A stretch of 64,000 nt of DNA from Azotobacter chroococcum (GTDB taxonomy: Bacteria; Pseudomonadota; Gammaproteobacteria; Pseudomonadales; Pseudomonadaceae). Shown here piece after piece: positions 8,460 through 18,694 of this stretch. The stretch's first letter is position 1. Every line of letters begins with the position of its first letter. Under the pieces are notes generated by a model. That model had not been told where the DNA came from. It ran no database searches and saw nothing but the letters and a program-made list of their open reading frames with translations. A program made the position numbers and the translations under genes. The stretch spans positions 124,001 through 188,000 of the forward strand of contig NZ_SMMU01000005.1 of NCBI RefSeq assembly GCF_004339665.1, given 5' to 3'.

Positions 8460-9137
8460 CTACCGGGCGCCCTTGGGGGTGGCGACCTTGTCGCGCAGGT
8501 AGATCGGCTGCGCCTGCTCGGCCGGCACGCCCTCGCCACGCTGCCAGGCGAAGCCGGCCAGGATCAGCAGATCGCGGGCATCGGGCAGCAGGCTGGCGCC
8601 CACGGCGGCCGGCACGACCGGCATGCGCCTGGCATGGACCCAGCCGGTGCCGGCGCCGAACCAGTCGCCGGTCGCCAGGCGCGGCAGCTCGACCTGCTCC
8701 GGCGGCAGCACCGCCTCGGCGCCGGCCAGGCGCATCTCGCCGGCCTCCAGGCGGTAGCAGCCCCAGTAGACCTCGTCCATGCGCGCGTCGATGGCTGCCG
8801 CCACCTGACCAACGCCCTGCTCGCGATGGGCGCGCTGGGCCAGCAGCGCCAGGTTGGAGACCGGCAGCACCGGCCGCTCGAGGGCGAAGGCCAGCCCCTG
8901 AACCACGCCGACGGCGATGCGCACCCCGGTGAAGGCGCCCGGGCCGCGGCCGAAGGCGATGGCGTCGACCGCCGAGAGGGCGATGCCCGCCTCGCCCAGC
9001 AGCTCCTGCACCATGGGCAGCACGCGCTGGGCGTGCACGCGTGGAATCACCTCGCAACGGCCGAGCACACGCCCTTCGTGCAGGAGGGCGACGGAACAGG
9101 CTTCGGTGGCGGTATCCAGGGCCAGCAGAGTGGTCAT
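8460..9137 (-). CDS. tsaB: tRNA threonylcarbamoyladenosine biosynthesis protein TsaB
   Basis: 225-residue ASKHA-fold protein that, with TsaD and TsaE, transfers threonylcarbamoyl to A37 of tRNAs reading ANN codons. Family signatures are LALDTATEACSVAL at the N-terminus, HAQRVLPMV, the FGRGPGAFTGVRI loop (about residues 61-73) and YLRD near the C-terminus. It lies between adk and the DUF72 gene on the minus strand, as in other pseudomonads. The gap to adk (110 bases) holds a hairpin, so tsaB may be expressed by readthrough or from its own promoter. Confidence 0.95.
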   Translation of the reverse strand: MTTLLALDTATEACSVALLHEGRVLGRCEVIPRVHAQRVLPMVQELLGEAGIALSAVDAIAFGRGPGAFTGVRIAVGVVQGLAFALERPVLPVSNLALLAQRAHREQGVGQVAAAIDARMDEVYWGCYRLEAGEMRLAGAEAVLPPEQVELPRLATGDWFGAGTGWVHARRMPVVPAAVGASLLPDARDLLILAGFAWQRGEGVPAEQAQPIYLRDKVATPKGAR

Positions 9138-9198
9138 CGGGTCATCCGGGCAGGAGAAGAAGGGCGAACATTATAAACGCCACCCGACCAGAAGCCGA

Positions 9199-9228
9199 AA
9201 AGCAGACGGCCCGCACAGGGCGGGCCGT
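9199..9228 (-). terminator. probable adk terminator
   Basis: A perfect 9-bp GC stem (9206-9214 with 9220-9228) followed on the minus strand by CTGCTTTTC. It sits 20 bases after the adk stop. The T tract is short, so termination may be partial, leaving tsaB readthrough possible. Confidence 0.55.
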
Positions 9229-9247
9229 CCGTTGCAGGCATTGCGGA

Positions 9248-9946
<699 letters not shown>

Positions 9947-9986
9947 TCATCTAAACAACGAATTTGGCGCTTTCGGGCAGCCAAAA

Positions 9987-10024
9987 GGGTGCACAAGATA
10001 CACAGCCGACCCTGGGTGCACAAG
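9987..10024. repeat. pair of 11-bp direct repeats upstream of adk
   Basis: GGGTGCACAAG occurs at 9987-9997 and again at 10014-10024, 27 bases apart, in the adk-ppc gap. The core GTGCAC is palindromic. Spaced sites like these can bind a dimeric regulator, but no known operator is recognised. Confidence 0.4.
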
Positions 10025-10136
10025 TCAGACAAAACCGTAACGAACTTGCCGCAAACGACAGAAAACCTCGGCGAAAAGCATGACGGCAAATGCATGCCGA
10101 AGCTCCATCCGCCAGCCCCTTCGCACCTGCCGTTGG

Positions 10137-12773
10137 TCAGCCCGTATTGCGCAGACCGGCGGCGATGCCCGCCACGCTCACCAGCAGTGCCTGTTCCAGC
10201 GGGCTGCCGGCCTGCTCCTGATGCTGCCGATAGCGCGCCAGCAGCTCGACCTGCAGCAGGTGCAAGGGATCCAGGTAAGTATTGCGCACGCTGAAGGCGG
10301 CACAGACCTCCGGATTGTGGCCGAGCAGACGCTCCTGCCCCGTCAATTCGAGAACCGCATCACAGGCTTGCGACAAAAGGCCGCGCAACTGCTGCCCCAG
10401 GGGGCGCAGGTGCGGCTCCACCAGACGCTCGTCGTAAAGCCAGGCGATGGAGGCGTCGGACTTGGCCAGGACCATCTCCAGCATGTCAATGCGCGTGCCG
10501 AAGAACGGCCAGTGCTGGCGCATCCGCTCGAGCAACTCGCCCTCGCCGCGCGCCAGAGCATTGCCCAGGGCCGTCTCCCAGCCCAGCCAGGCCGGCAGCA
10601 TCAGACGGGTCTGGGTCCAGGCGAAGATCCAGGGAATCGCCCGCAGACTCTCGATCCCGCCGGCCCGCCGCTTGGCCGGACGACTGCCCAGCGGCAGGCG
10701 CCCGAGCTCCTGCTCGGGAGTGGCCTGACGGAAATACTCGACGAACTGCGGATGCTCGCGCACCACGCCGCGATAGGCAGCCAGACCCTCGGCGGCCAGG
10801 CGGTCCATCAGTGCGCGCCAGGCCGGCTCCGGCGTCGGTGGCGGCAGCAGGGTGGCCTCGAGAACGGCGGCCAGGTAGAGATTGAGGTTCTGCACGGCGG
10901 TGTCCGGCAGGCCGAACTTGAAGCGGATCATTTCGCCCTGCTCGGTGGTGCGGAAGCGTCCGGCCACCGAACCCGGCGGTTGCGACAGGATGGCCGCATG
11001 GGCCGGACCGCCACCGCGGCCGACGGTGCCGCCGCGGCCATGGAACAGCAGCAGCTCGACACCCTGCCGCCGGCAGACCTCCACCAGCCCCTCCTGGGCG
11101 CGGTACTGCGCCCAGGCGGCGGCCGTGGTGCCGGCGTCCTTGGCCGAGTCGGAGTAGCCGATCATCACCTCCTGCGGGCCGTGCAGGCGGGCGCGGTAGC
11201 CCGGCAGCAGCAGCAGCCGCTCCACCGTCGGCGCGGCCTGCTCCAGGTCGCCCAGGGTCTCGAACAGCGGTACCACACGCATCGGCCGCTGCAGCCCGCA
11301 CTCCTTGAGCAGCAGCTGCACGGCCAGCACGTCGGAGGGCGCGCCGGCCATGGAAATGACGTAGGAGCCCAGCGAGGCCGCCGGCGCCAGCGCCACCTCG
11401 CGGCAGGTGGCGAGCACCTCGGCGGTCTCCTCCGTGGCGGGAAAGTGCACCGGCAGCAGCGGCCGGCGACTGTCCAGTTCGCGCCCCAGAAAGGCGGTGC
11501 GGGCCTCCTCGTCCCAGTCGGCGTAGCGGCCGAGCCCGAGGTATTCGGTGATTTCGCTGAGCGCCGCGGCATGCCGGGCGGCGTCCTGACGGATGTCCAG
11601 GCGCACCAGAAACAGGCCGAAGGTGGCCGCCCGGCGCAGGCAGTCGAGCAACGGACCGTCGGCGATCAGCCCCATGCCGCAGGCATGCAGCGAGCGGTAG
11701 CAGAGCTCCAGCGGTTGCAGGAGTTCGCGGTTGCTCTGCAGCACCGCCGGCGGACGCACCGTCTCGTCGTGCAGGGCTGCCGCGGCCCAGTCGCGGGTGA
11801 CCAGCAGGCGCTCGCGCAGCTGCTTGAGCAGAGCCCGGTAGGGCTCGTCGACCTCGCCGACCCGGGCACGCAGCTCGCTGTTCGCCTCCTGCATGGACAG
11901 CTCGGCGGCCAACTGGTCGATGTCGCGCAGATAGAGATCGGCGGCCGCCCAGCGCGCCAGCAGCAGCACCTCGCGGGTAATCGCGGCGGTGACATTGGGA
12001 TTGCCGTCGCGATCGCCGCCCATCCACGAGGAGAAGCGGATCGGCGCCGCTTCCAGCGGCAGATGCAGCCCGGTGGCCTGGTGCAGCGCCCGGTCGACCC
12101 CGCGCAGGAAGGCCGGCACGGCCTGCCAGAGGGAGTGCTCGATCACCGAGAAGCCCCATTTGGCCTCGTCCACCGGGGTCGGCCGGCTGCGGCGGATCTC
12201 GTCGGTATGCCAAGCCTCGGCGATCAGCCGGCGCAAGCGCTCGCGCACCGCCTCGCGCTCGGCCGGCAGCAGGTCGCTGTGGTCCAATACGGCAAGCTCG
12301 GCGGCGATCGCCTCGTATTTGCGGATCAGGGTACGGCGCGTCACCTCGGTGGGATGGGCGGTGAGCACCAGGTCGATCTCCAGCCGCCCGAGCTGGCGGG
12401 CCAGCGCGTCGGCGGCATGCCCGCCGGCGAGCAGCCGGCCGAGCAGCTCGGGCAGGGCGCGCAGCGCGAAGGGCGGCGGCTCCTCGGCAGCGCGGCGGCG
12501 GATCTCGTGATACTGCTCGGCGATGTTGGCCAGGTTGAGGAACTGGTTGAAGGCCCGTGCCACCGGCAGCAGCTCGTCCTCCTGCAGCTCGCCCAGGGTG
12601 CGGGTCAACTGCTCGGCGCCCTCCTCCGAGCCGAGGCGGCCGGTCTTGGCCCCCAGGCGGATGCGCTCGATCTTGTCGAAGAAGTCCTCGCCGCACTGGG
12701 CGTGGATGTATTCGCCGAGCAGCTCGCCAAGCAGGCGGACCTCCTCGCGCAGACGGGCGTCAATCTCCTCCAT
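10137..12773 (-). CDS. ppc: phosphoenolpyruvate carboxylase
   Basis: 878-residue anaplerotic enzyme that makes oxaloacetate from PEP and bicarbonate. Catalytic motifs are present: [11 protein letters not shown] (His active site, about residues 137-147), the [10 protein letters not shown] segment and [14 protein letters not shown] (the glycine-rich PEP loop). The C-terminus ends RNTG as in other family members, which is part of the allosteric site. A GTG at 12791 is in frame, but ATG at 12773 follows GGAGG at ideal spacing and gives the conserved beginning MEEIDARL. It is monocistronic, divergent from the small gene at 12983. Confidence 0.97.
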   Translation of the reverse strand: MEEIDARLREEVRLLGELLGEYIHAQCGEDFFDKIERIRLGAKTGRLGSEEGAEQLTRTLGELQEDELLPVARAFNQFLNLANIAEQYHEIRRRAAEEPPPFALRALPELLGRLLAGGHAADALARQLGRLEIDLVLTAHPTEVTRRTLIRKYEAIAAELAVLDHSDLLPAEREAVRERLRRLIAEAWHTDEIRRSRPTPVDEAKWGFSVIEHSLWQAVPAFLRGVDRALHQATGLHLPLEAAPIRFSSWMGGDRDGNPNVTAAITREVLLLARWAAADLYLRDIDQLAAELSMQEANSELRARVGEVDEPYRALLKQLRERLLVTRDWAAAALHDETVRPPAVLQSNRELLQPLELCYRSLHACGMGLIADGPLLDCLRRAATFGLFLVRLDIRQDAARHAAALSEITEYLGLGRYADWDEEARTAFLGRELDSRRPLLPVHFPATEETAEVLATCREVALAPAASLGSYVISMAGAPSDVLAVQLLLKECGLQRPMRVVPLFETLGDLEQAAPTVERLLLLPGYRARLHGPQEVMIGYSDSAKDAGTTAAAWAQYRAQEGLVEVCRRQGVELLLFHGRGGTVGRGGGPAHAAILSQPPGSVAGRFRTTEQGEMIRFKFGLPDTAVQNLNLYLAAVLEATLLPPPTPEPAWRALMDRLAAEGLAAYRGVVREHPQFVEYFRQATPEQELGRLPLGSRPAKRRAGGIESLRAIPWIFAWTQTRLMLPAWLGWETALGNALARGEGELLERMRQHWPFFGTRIDMLEMVLAKSDASIAWLYDERLVEPHLRPLGQQLRGLLSQACDAVLELTGQERLLGHNPEVCAAFSVRNTYLDPLHLLQVELLARYRQHQEQAGSPLEQALLVSVAGIAAGLRNTG

Positions 12774-12982
12774 CGCAACCTCCAGCAGCACTAGGGGAAC
12801 AGGCAGCCGACCGGACCTCCGGCGGCCTCTCCGTCGTGCCGGATCGCTTGCCGTAGAGTGCCCAGCATGCCGATTTCTGACAAGAGGCAGCGCTACTGAG
12901 CTAGTCTGAAGTCATACCCAAGCACGATCCGTCACTGCCCGACAGGTCGTCCGGCAGCCCGTGCAGCAGGATGAGGTGCCTC

Positions 12983-13327
12983 ATGAAGATCCGCGAACTG
13001 CTCCAACACTGGGAGCGCGGCGCCAGAGGACGTCTGACGCCCAGCAACTATCAGATCCGGCTCGATCTGGAGTCCGCCGCGCGCCTTGCCGCGCTGACCG
13101 AGATGTACCCCAGACGCAGCGTCGAGGAACTGCTCGGCGAGCTGATCGGCGCCGCTCTCGAGGAGCTGGAAACCAGCATGCCCTATGTGAAGGGCAGCCA
13201 GGTCGTCTCCACCGACGAGCAGGGCGACCCCCTCTACGAGGACATCGGCCCGACGCCGCGCTTTCTCGCCCTGTCGCGCCGCTACTTGCAGGAGATGGCC
13301 GTCCAGACCGACAGCGCCAGCCACTGA
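12983..13327 (+). CDS. small conserved pseudomonad protein, 114 aa
   Basis: Soluble, mostly helical protein with a conserved centre (LAALTEMYPRRSVEELLGELI) and a tail DPLYEDIGPTPRFLALSRRYL. I recognise the pattern as a pseudomonad-specific family next to ppc but not its function. Two ATGs are in frame: 12971 and 12983. The second has GAGGTG upstream and matches the family opening MKIRELLQHW, so it is preferred. The N-terminal half resembles a ribbon-helix-helix-like segment, but this is weak. It ends four bases before the convergent macro-domain gene stop. Confidence 0.75.
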   Translation: MKIRELLQHWERGARGRLTPSNYQIRLDLESAARLAALTEMYPRRSVEELLGELIGAALEELETSMPYVKGSQVVSTDEQGDPLYEDIGPTPRFLALSRRYLQEMAVQTDSASH

Positions 13328-13330
13328 GGA

Positions 13331-13834
13331 TCAGGCGTCCAGCAGGCGCCGATAGAGCGTGGCCATGTCCGCCGAAAAGGCCACCAGCAGCGCCTGGCGC
13401 AGGGAACTGTCGTCCGGTCGTGGGCGACGCAGCTCGGCCAGTGCGATGGCCGCCGCTTGCTCCGGCGGGTAGCCATAGATGCCACAGCTGATCGCCGGAA
13501 AGGCGATGGTCTCCAGCCCGTGCCGCTCGGCCAGCGCCAGGCTGTTGCGGTAGCAGGCGGCGAGCAGCTCCGCCTCTCCCCGGCCGCCGCCCTGCCAGAC
13601 CGGGCCGACCGTGTGGATCACGTAGCGTGCCGGCAGGCGGAAGCCCGGGGTCAGGCGTGCCTCGCCGGTCGGGCAGCCGCCCAGCTGGCGGCAAGCGGCG
13701 AGCAGCTCGGGGCCGGCGGCGCGATGGATGGCGCCGTCCACTCCGCCGCCACCGAGCAGGCTGGAGTTGGCGGCATTGACCAGCGCATCCACCGCCAGGC
13801 GGGTCAAGTCGCCCTCCCAGAGCTCGACCTTCAT
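13331..13834 (-). CDS. macro domain protein (O-acetyl-ADP-ribose deacetylase-like)
   Basis: 167-residue stand-alone macro domain of the YmdB/MacroD type. It binds ADP-ribose and in relatives hydrolyses O-acetyl-ADP-ribose or mono-ADP-ribosylated protein. Key sites are [29 protein letters not shown] (the ADP-ribose loop with the catalytic Asn-Asp pair; residues about 8-36) and [12 protein letters not shown]. The ATG at 13834 overlaps the stop of the upstream membrane-protein gene by four bases, so it is the last of four linked genes (15787 to 13331). Upstream in-frame residues are only the shadow of that gene. Confidence 0.9.
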   Translation of the reverse strand: MKVELWEGDLTRLAVDALVNAANSSLLGGGGVDGAIHRAAGPELLAACRQLGGCPTGEARLTPGFRLPARYVIHTVGPVWQGGGRGEAELLAACYRNSLALAERHGLETIAFPAISCGIYGYPPEQAAAIALAELRRPRPDDSSLRQALLVAFSADMATLYRRLLDA

Positions 13835-14154
13835 CGCTCGGCCTGCGGGGCTTCCTGGCCGAAGCAGCGCACCGCCTGCCGGCGCTGGTCCACCAGCACA
13901 CCGGTGAGGCCCTTCTGTTCGGTGTCGAACAGCACCAGCACGCCATCGATGCACTGCGCCACCTGGCTGGCCGGCTTCAGGGAAAGCCGGTAATCCTCGC
14001 CGGGAATGGTCTTGAGCATGGTGAACTCCGCCAGCAGCAGGGCGTCCTCCGGCCTGGCCACATGCAGATAGCCGTAATAGCCGAGCGCCGCCACCGTGGC
14101 GGCGACGCTGCCGACGGCAGTGAGGATCAGGTGAACGGGATTGGTCGCAGTCAT
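13831..14154 (-). CDS. hypothetical single-pass membrane protein, 107 aa
   Basis: One N-terminal hydrophobic helix ([24 protein letters not shown]) is followed by a ~75-residue soluble part with the segment [18 protein letters not shown]. No family is recognised. Both ends overlap the neighbouring genes by four bases (ATGA at each junction), which makes it a firm member of the AIM24-hydrolase-macro-domain operon. Orientation of the soluble part cannot be told with confidence; the short N-terminus before the helix suggests the C-terminal part is exported. Confidence 0.7.
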   Translation of the reverse strand: MTATNPVHLILTAVGSVAATVAALGYYGYLHVARPEDALLLAEFTMLKTIPGEDYRLSLKPASQVAQCIDGVLVLFDTEQKGLTGVLVDQRRQAVRCFGQEAPQAER

Positions 14155-15041
14155 CGGGAAATCTCGTCAGGGGAAGATTCGGCCAGCCCGCCCGCCGCCT
14201 GCGGATCGGCGAGAAAGCGCAGCATCAGCGCCCGCCACGCCGGCTCGGCGAAGGTCTGCACATGGCCGCCGCGGGTCGGCTGGAAAAGCCGGGGCGGAGC
14301 GGCGGCCCGGTACAGGCGCAGGCCGTTGGCAAGAGGCACCAGCGCATCGTCGCGGCTATGGTAGATCAGCACGGGCAGGCCCTGCAGCTGCGGCATCGCC
14401 TCGACCGCACTGTCGCCGTCCGGCACCAGCCAGGACAGCGGCACCTGCAGCGGCCAGGTCAGCCAGGCGCTGCCCAGCATGTGCCGCGCCACCTCCCGAT
14501 AGCTGGCCGGCACGCCGTCGAGCACCAGCGCCGAAACCTGGCCCCGGCGCTCTCGCTGCTGCGCGAGGAAACGCACCGCCAGGGCGCCCCCAAGACTCTG
14601 GCCGAGCACGGCGAGCGGTTTGCCGCGCACCGCCGGCTCCGCTTCCAGCCAGGCGAAGGCCGCCTCCAGATCGCCATACACCTCCGGCAGCGCGGGCGAG
14701 CCCTCGGAGAGCCCGTAGCCGCGGTAATCCAGCAGCAGCACCTGCCAGCCCTGCTCCGGCAGCCACCAGCTGCCGCCCAGATGCCAGGCCAGGTTGCCAC
14801 CGTTGCCGTGCAGGTGCAGCACGGTGCCGCGCACCTCCTGCCCGGCCTTGGCCGGCAGCCACCAGGCGTGCAGGCGCGTGCCGTCGGCGGCGCGCAACTC
14901 GACGTCGCGATAATCCAGCCCGGCGGCCCGCGGCGTGAGGGGCTGGCCGGGCTCGGGATAGAACAGCAGGGAGCTGCAGCCGCTGCCGGCCAGGACCAGA
15001 GCGAGCAGGGCCAGGCGCAGCGCGCGCCTCGGCTGCAGCAT
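14151..15041 (-). CDS. lipoprotein alpha/beta hydrolase
   Basis: 296-residue serine hydrolase with a signal peptide ending in SGC (Cys22), so probably a membrane-anchored lipoprotein, although the lipobox is not canonical. The hydrolase domain has the oxyanion HGNGGN turn, nucleophile elbow GQSLGG (Ser149), acid residue in HSRDDALVP (Asp231 or 232) and catalytic His in GGHVQ (His260). It belongs to the BEM46/YfhR-like group, whose natural substrates are unknown. ATG at 15041 shares one base with the stop of the AIM24 gene (TGATG) and the stop overlaps the membrane-protein gene, which indicates a coupled operon. Confidence 0.87.
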   Translation of the reverse strand: MLQPRRALRLALLALVLAGSGCSSLLFYPEPGQPLTPRAAGLDYRDVELRAADGTRLHAWWLPAKAGQEVRGTVLHLHGNGGNLAWHLGGSWWLPEQGWQVLLLDYRGYGLSEGSPALPEVYGDLEAAFAWLEAEPAVRGKPLAVLGQSLGGALAVRFLAQQRERRGQVSALVLDGVPASYREVARHMLGSAWLTWPLQVPLSWLVPDGDSAVEAMPQLQGLPVLIYHSRDDALVPLANGLRLYRAAAPPRLFQPTRGGHVQTFAEPAWRALMLRFLADPQAAGGLAESSPDEISR

Positions 15042-15787
15042 CAGTCGCCTCCGCCGCGCACGTCCTCGCGGGCCTTGACCGTCGCCTCGTAGACCCGCTC
15101 GGCCAGCCGCGAGAACGGCAGGCTCTGCAGCCACACGGTGCCGGTGCCCTTGAGGGTCGCCAGGAGAATGCCCTCGCCGCCGAACAGCATGCTCTTCAGC
15201 CCGCCAGCCAGCTGGATGTCGTAGTCGATGCCCTCGCTGAAGCCCACCAGGCAGCCGGTATCCAGGCGCAGGGTCTCGTCATGCAGTTCCTTGCGGATCA
15301 CCGCGCCGCCGGCATGCAGGAAGGCCAGGCCGTTGCCGGACAGCCTCTGCAGGATGAAGCCCTCGCCGCCAAAGAAGCCGGCGCCGATGCGTTTGCTGAA
15401 GGTGATGCCGATCTCGGTGCCGCGGGCCGCGCAGAGGAAGCTGTCCTTCTGACAGACCAGGGTGCCGCCGATCTGGGCGAGGTCCACCGGCACCACGGTC
15501 CCCGGATAGGGCGCGGCGAAGGCGACCCGCGCCTGCCGCTTGCCCTGGTTGGAGAAGTGCGTCATGAACAGCGACTCGCCGGTCAGCATGCGCTTGCCCA
15601 TGCCCCACAGCTTGCCCAGCACTCCGTCTTCGGAGCCGTCGCCCATGCGGGTCTCGAAGCGCACGCCCTCGGTCATGTAATTCATCGCGCCGGCCTCGGC
15701 GACCACCGTCTCGCCGGGATCGAGGATGATCTCCACCGACTGGGCGTGGGAACCGAGGATTTCGTAGTCGAGCTGATGGCTGGCCAT
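15041..15787 (-). CDS. AIM24/TIGR00266 family protein
   Basis: 248 residues with the AIM24 beta-helical fold pattern: many Gly-rich repeats such as [19 protein letters not shown] and [19 protein letters not shown], and the conserved opening [21 protein letters not shown]. Bacterial members have no settled function; a scaffold or tolerance role is only a guess. The ATG at 15787 is preceded by AAGGACAG; in-frame codons further up lack a site. It is the first gene of the four-gene minus-strand operon that ends with the macro-domain gene. Confidence 0.87.
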   Translation of the reverse strand: MASHQLDYEILGSHAQSVEIILDPGETVVAEAGAMNYMTEGVRFETRMGDGSEDGVLGKLWGMGKRMLTGESLFMTHFSNQGKRQARVAFAAPYPGTVVPVDLAQIGGTLVCQKDSFLCAARGTEIGITFSKRIGAGFFGGEGFILQRLSGNGLAFLHAGGAVIRKELHDETLRLDTGCLVGFSEGIDYDIQLAGGLKSMLFGGEGILLATLKGTGTVWLQSLPFSRLAERVYEATVKAREDVRGGGD

Positions 15788-15883
15788 GGAAACTGTCCTT
15801 ATCGAGGCAGGAGGCCTGCAAGGATACTCCGCGAGCCTGCCGGCGCGGCGCACGGCGACGTGAAGCGCCGCACGCCGCGCGCC

Positions 15884-17182
15884 TCAGAGAATGTTGGCGT
15901 AATCCGCCTCGATCCGCTCCATGCTGAGGTGGTTGAGGAAGTTGGAGAAGCACATCCAGGCCGACAGGGCATTGAGATCGCGGAACTGCTCCGGCAGGTA
16001 CTTCGGCGGCACCACCAGGCCCTGGTCGACCAGCTGGCGCAGGGTGCGCATGTCCTCCAAGGTGGTCTTGCCGCAGAACAGCAGCGGGATCTGCTCCAGC
16101 TTGCCCTTGCGCACCGCCAGCTGGATATAGTTGTAGATCAGGATGAAGCCCCGCAGATACGACAGGTCCTTGGTGAAGGGCATGCCGTCCGGCCGCGAGC
16201 CGCGGAACACGCGACTGACGTTGGTGTAGCTGTCCTCGTCGCTCAGTCCCTGATCGCGGAAGAACTCGAAGATGTCCAGGAAGTTCGCCCCCTGCTCGGC
16301 CATGTGGATGGCGCGGGTGCGGTTGGTCAGCTTGCGCAGGCGACTCGGATAGGAGGCGAAGGCGATCACCTCCATCAGGATCGCCAAGCCTTCCTGGGTC
16401 ACTGTGGAGGACGGCGGGCCCTTGGCCAGAAAGGTGCAGATCGGCTGGCTCAGCCCGTTGAGCGTGGTGGCCACGTGAACCAGCCCCTCATGCACCTCCA
16501 AGGCGCGCACGTCGCGCTCGTTGAACAGCGCGTCGCTGCGGATCTTGATGTAGTCGGCGCCGGCCGCGGCGTCGGCGACGATGCCATCGGACTCGAACAC
16601 GCGCACCGTCGACTCGCTCTCGCCGAACACCCGGTTCAGGCGCTCCTGGAGCATCTGCACGGCAGTGCTGGCGTTGAGGGTCTTGGGCTCGTCCTTGAGG
16701 TCGCCGCGATCGGCGATCTGGTTCAGGTAGTCGGACAGCATCAGGCCGAAATCGGCCAGGGTCGGGTCGCCGGCATGGAAGGCATCCGAGGCGGCGCCGT
16801 AGAGTTCCTCGGAAATCAGCCCGAAATCCGCGGTGCCGCGCGCCTCGAGCATGCGGATGACCATGCGGTATTCCTTGCACATGCGCCGCATGATCTGCCC
16901 GACCGGACTGAACTGGCCGAGCTGGCGGGTGATGTCCCGTTCGATGCCCTGGAATTCCTGCTTCTTCGCCACCGGATCGAAGGATAACGGGCGACTTTCG
17001 TAGTAGGCCCGGTCCACCGGCGGCAGCTTGCGGCAGCCGGCGGCGAAGAAGCGCTGGCGCACCTCGTCGTCCCATTTCACCGCATCCAGCACGCGGATCG
17101 GCATCTGCGCCTCGACCAGCCGGTCGGAGAGACTGCGGATGATCTGCTGGTAATCGTCTTTCTGCTTGTTGCGTCTGCTCAT
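15884..17182 (-). CDS. DUF1704 protein (flavohemoglobin expression-modulating QEGLA motif family)
   Basis: 432-residue protein of the TIGR02421/DUF1704 family. It carries HEGLVH at 231-236 (an HExxxH metal-site motif) and the family-naming QEGLA at 263-267, whose Glu could be a third ligand. DUF1704 is the domain of the mammalian tubulin tyrosine carboxypeptidases (MATCAP), which use HExxxH plus Glu, so a zinc metallopeptidase fold is a reasonable inference. No signal peptide or membrane helix is seen, so it is likely cytoplasmic. It starts seven bases after the stop of the lipoprotein gene at 17190 in the same direction. Confidence 0.85.
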   Translation of the reverse strand: MSRRNKQKDDYQQIIRSLSDRLVEAQMPIRVLDAVKWDDEVRQRFFAAGCRKLPPVDRAYYESRPLSFDPVAKKQEFQGIERDITRQLGQFSPVGQIMRRMCKEYRMVIRMLEARGTADFGLISEELYGAASDAFHAGDPTLADFGLMLSDYLNQIADRGDLKDEPKTLNASTAVQMLQERLNRVFGESESTVRVFESDGIVADAAAGADYIKIRSDALFNERDVRALEVHEGLVHVATTLNGLSQPICTFLAKGPPSSTVTQEGLAILMEVIAFASYPSRLRKLTNRTRAIHMAEQGANFLDIFEFFRDQGLSDEDSYTNVSRVFRGSRPDGMPFTKDLSYLRGFILIYNYIQLAVRKGKLEQIPLLFCGKTTLEDMRTLRQLVDQGLVVPPKYLPEQFRDLNALSAWMCFSNFLNHLSMERIEADYANIL

Positions 17183-17189
17183 CGAGCTC

Positions 17190-17744
17190 TCACTGGCCGA
17201 CGCGCTGATAACGCGCCACTTCGCTGAAAACGTCGGAATGGGCAGGATCGTCCAGATAGGCGAAGACCCTGTCCAGCGGGCTGAGGACGCGCACCCCGGG
17301 CCCCCCTGCGGTGGCGATCGGCTTGCCGGCCAGCGCGCCCCGCTCCAGCGCCTGGCGAATCCGGGCCGGCTCCAGGTTGTAGAGCACCAGCTCGTTCTGC
17401 GCCGTCAGCTCGAAGCCGAGGATGAGGAAACCACCACCGAGATCGTCCGGCAGCCCGGCGGAAAGATACCAGCGCCGGCCATGGCGGGCCACGGTGAATT
17501 CGGCCTGCAGCAGAGCCTGCCCGTCATCCGCGCCTTCCTGGTACTGGTGGGCGCGATAGCGGTCGGGACCGGCCTGGCGAATCTCCAGGGCCAGCTGCTC
17601 GCCCCATTCGTTGCGCCGGCTCCACTGGCCGAGCAGCGGAATCGGCGCCGCCTCGCCGGGGACGATCCGCTCGGTGAAGCTCACCAGGCAGCCGGCGAGC
17701 AGGAGGAAGCACAGCAGGAGGACCGGAAGACGCCAGGCTTGCAT
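17190..17744 (-). CDS. hypothetical lipoprotein, 184 aa
   Basis: Signal peptide with a clear lipobox (LLLAGC, Cys at about 19) and a soluble domain of mixed strands. The distinctive features are LGQWSRRNEWGEQLALEI early and a C-terminal VLSPLDRVFAYLDDPAHSDVF. The pattern WSxxNEW...LxI resembles small outer-membrane-linked lipoproteins of pseudomonads; no named family is recognised. A strong GGAGG lies eight bases before the ATG. Its stop is seven bases upstream of the DUF1704 gene, so both are probably translated from one mRNA, initiated just after the TetR terminator. Confidence 0.78.
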   Translation of the reverse strand: MQAWRLPVLLLCFLLLAGCLVSFTERIVPGEAAPIPLLGQWSRRNEWGEQLALEIRQAGPDRYRAHQYQEGADDGQALLQAEFTVARHGRRWYLSAGLPDDLGGGFLILGFELTAQNELVLYNLEPARIRQALERGALAGKPIATAGGPGVRVLSPLDRVFAYLDDPAHSDVFSEVARYQRVGQ

Positions 17745-17765
17745 AACGCTTTCCTCCGTCCGAAA

Positions 17766-17799
17766 GGGCCGTCCCCGATGTCCGCACCGGGGACGGCCC
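17766..17799 (-). terminator. terminator after the TetR gene
   Basis: Perfect 11-bp GC stem (17766-17776 with 17789-17799) five bases after the TetR stop; the minus strand continues CTTTCGG. The T tract is short but the stem is very stable. Confidence 0.6.
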
Positions 17800-17803
17800 A
17801 CCT

Positions 17804-18481
17804 TCAGAGCCCGAGCACCAGGTACATGTAGCGACTGAGAATGGCCAGCATCTCCCCGTCGTCCAGGCGTCCCGGACCGTCGAGCAGGCCCTGGTACTCC
17901 ATGCGTCCGATGATCCCGGTCAGCACGCTGGCATCCTGTTCCGGATGCTGCGAACCGAGCACCTGGAAGAACTGGATGGCCCCCTGCTGGAGGATGCGCC
18001 GGTGGGAACGCGCCAGCTCGTGCAGACGCGGGTTGATCAACGCCTCCTGCTGGAAGGCCTGCTCGGCGATCAGCTCGTCGCGGCGGAAATGCAGCTGGTG
18101 GCGCACGTAGCCCACCGCCAGCCGGGCGATCTCCTCGGCCAGTTGGCGGCGCGACTCGCCGCTGTCCTCCAGGCGGTCGACCTGCTCCAGCAGAAGCCCC
18201 TGGGTTCGCTCCCAGAAGCCGGCCATGTAGGCCGCGCTGCGTGCGACGAACAACGCGAAGGTGTCCGTCAGCAGGTCGTCGATGTCCTTGAAATAGTAGG
18301 TGGTCGCCGACAGCGGCACGCCGGCCTCGGCGGCTACCGCCCGGTGGCGCACGGCACGCACGCCGTCGCGGATGATGATGCGCATGGCGGCGTCGAGAAT
18401 CGCCTGGCGGCGCTGTTCGCTGCCGCGCCGGCTGGTCTTGCGACCTTGATACTGGACACTGTGGGCGACAGCGCTGGCCAT
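17804..18481 (-). CDS. TetR family transcriptional regulator
   Basis: About 225 residues with an N-terminal TetR helix-turn-helix (RRQAILDAAMRIIIRDG, then VAAEAGVPLSATTYYFKDIDDLL). The larger C-terminal half is an all-helical ligand domain. The effector is unknown. Start choice is uncertain: 18481 (MASAVAHSVQYQG) fits the usual length, while 18526 has a GGAAAAGG sequence directly before it. The gene is read away from nothing divergent, lies downstream of the lysS terminator, and is upstream of the lipoprotein-DUF1704 pair, which could be its target. Confidence 0.85.
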   Translation of the reverse strand: MASAVAHSVQYQGRKTSRRGSEQRRQAILDAAMRIIIRDGVRAVRHRAVAAEAGVPLSATTYYFKDIDDLLTDTFALFVARSAAYMAGFWERTQGLLLEQVDRLEDSGESRRQLAEEIARLAVGYVRHQLHFRRDELIAEQAFQQEALINPRLHELARSHRRILQQGAIQFFQVLGSQHPEQDASVLTGIIGRMEYQGLLDGPGRLDDGEMLAILSRYMYLVLGL

Positions 18482-18637
18482 GCGGGCGGCACTGTTCAGA
18501 GCGATGAACTGGGTCAAGACGGGCATCCTTTTCCAACTAAGACCTGCCCCCATTGTTAGGGCTTTCGGCGCAGGAAGCAATCCATCATGGCACTTCAATG
18601 CCAAAATGTGCAGCCGGCCGGATGCATCCGCCAGCAA

Positions 18638-18671
18638 CGAAAAGGCCCGCAGCGGAGTGCGGGCCTTTTCG
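18638..18671. terminator. bidirectional terminator downstream of lysS
   Basis: Perfect 13-bp stem (18638-18650 with 18659-18671) whose arms begin with CGAAAAGG and end in CCTTTTCG, so each strand has a short T run. It lies 24 bases after the lysS stop. Confidence 0.8.
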
Positions 18672-18694
18672 GGAAGCGGCTACGCGACGCCGGA

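Noticed and set aside
10080-12794. Open frame of about 900 codons on the plus strand
   Set aside because: It mirrors ppc, has Gln/His/Arg-rich low-complexity content and no recognised domain.
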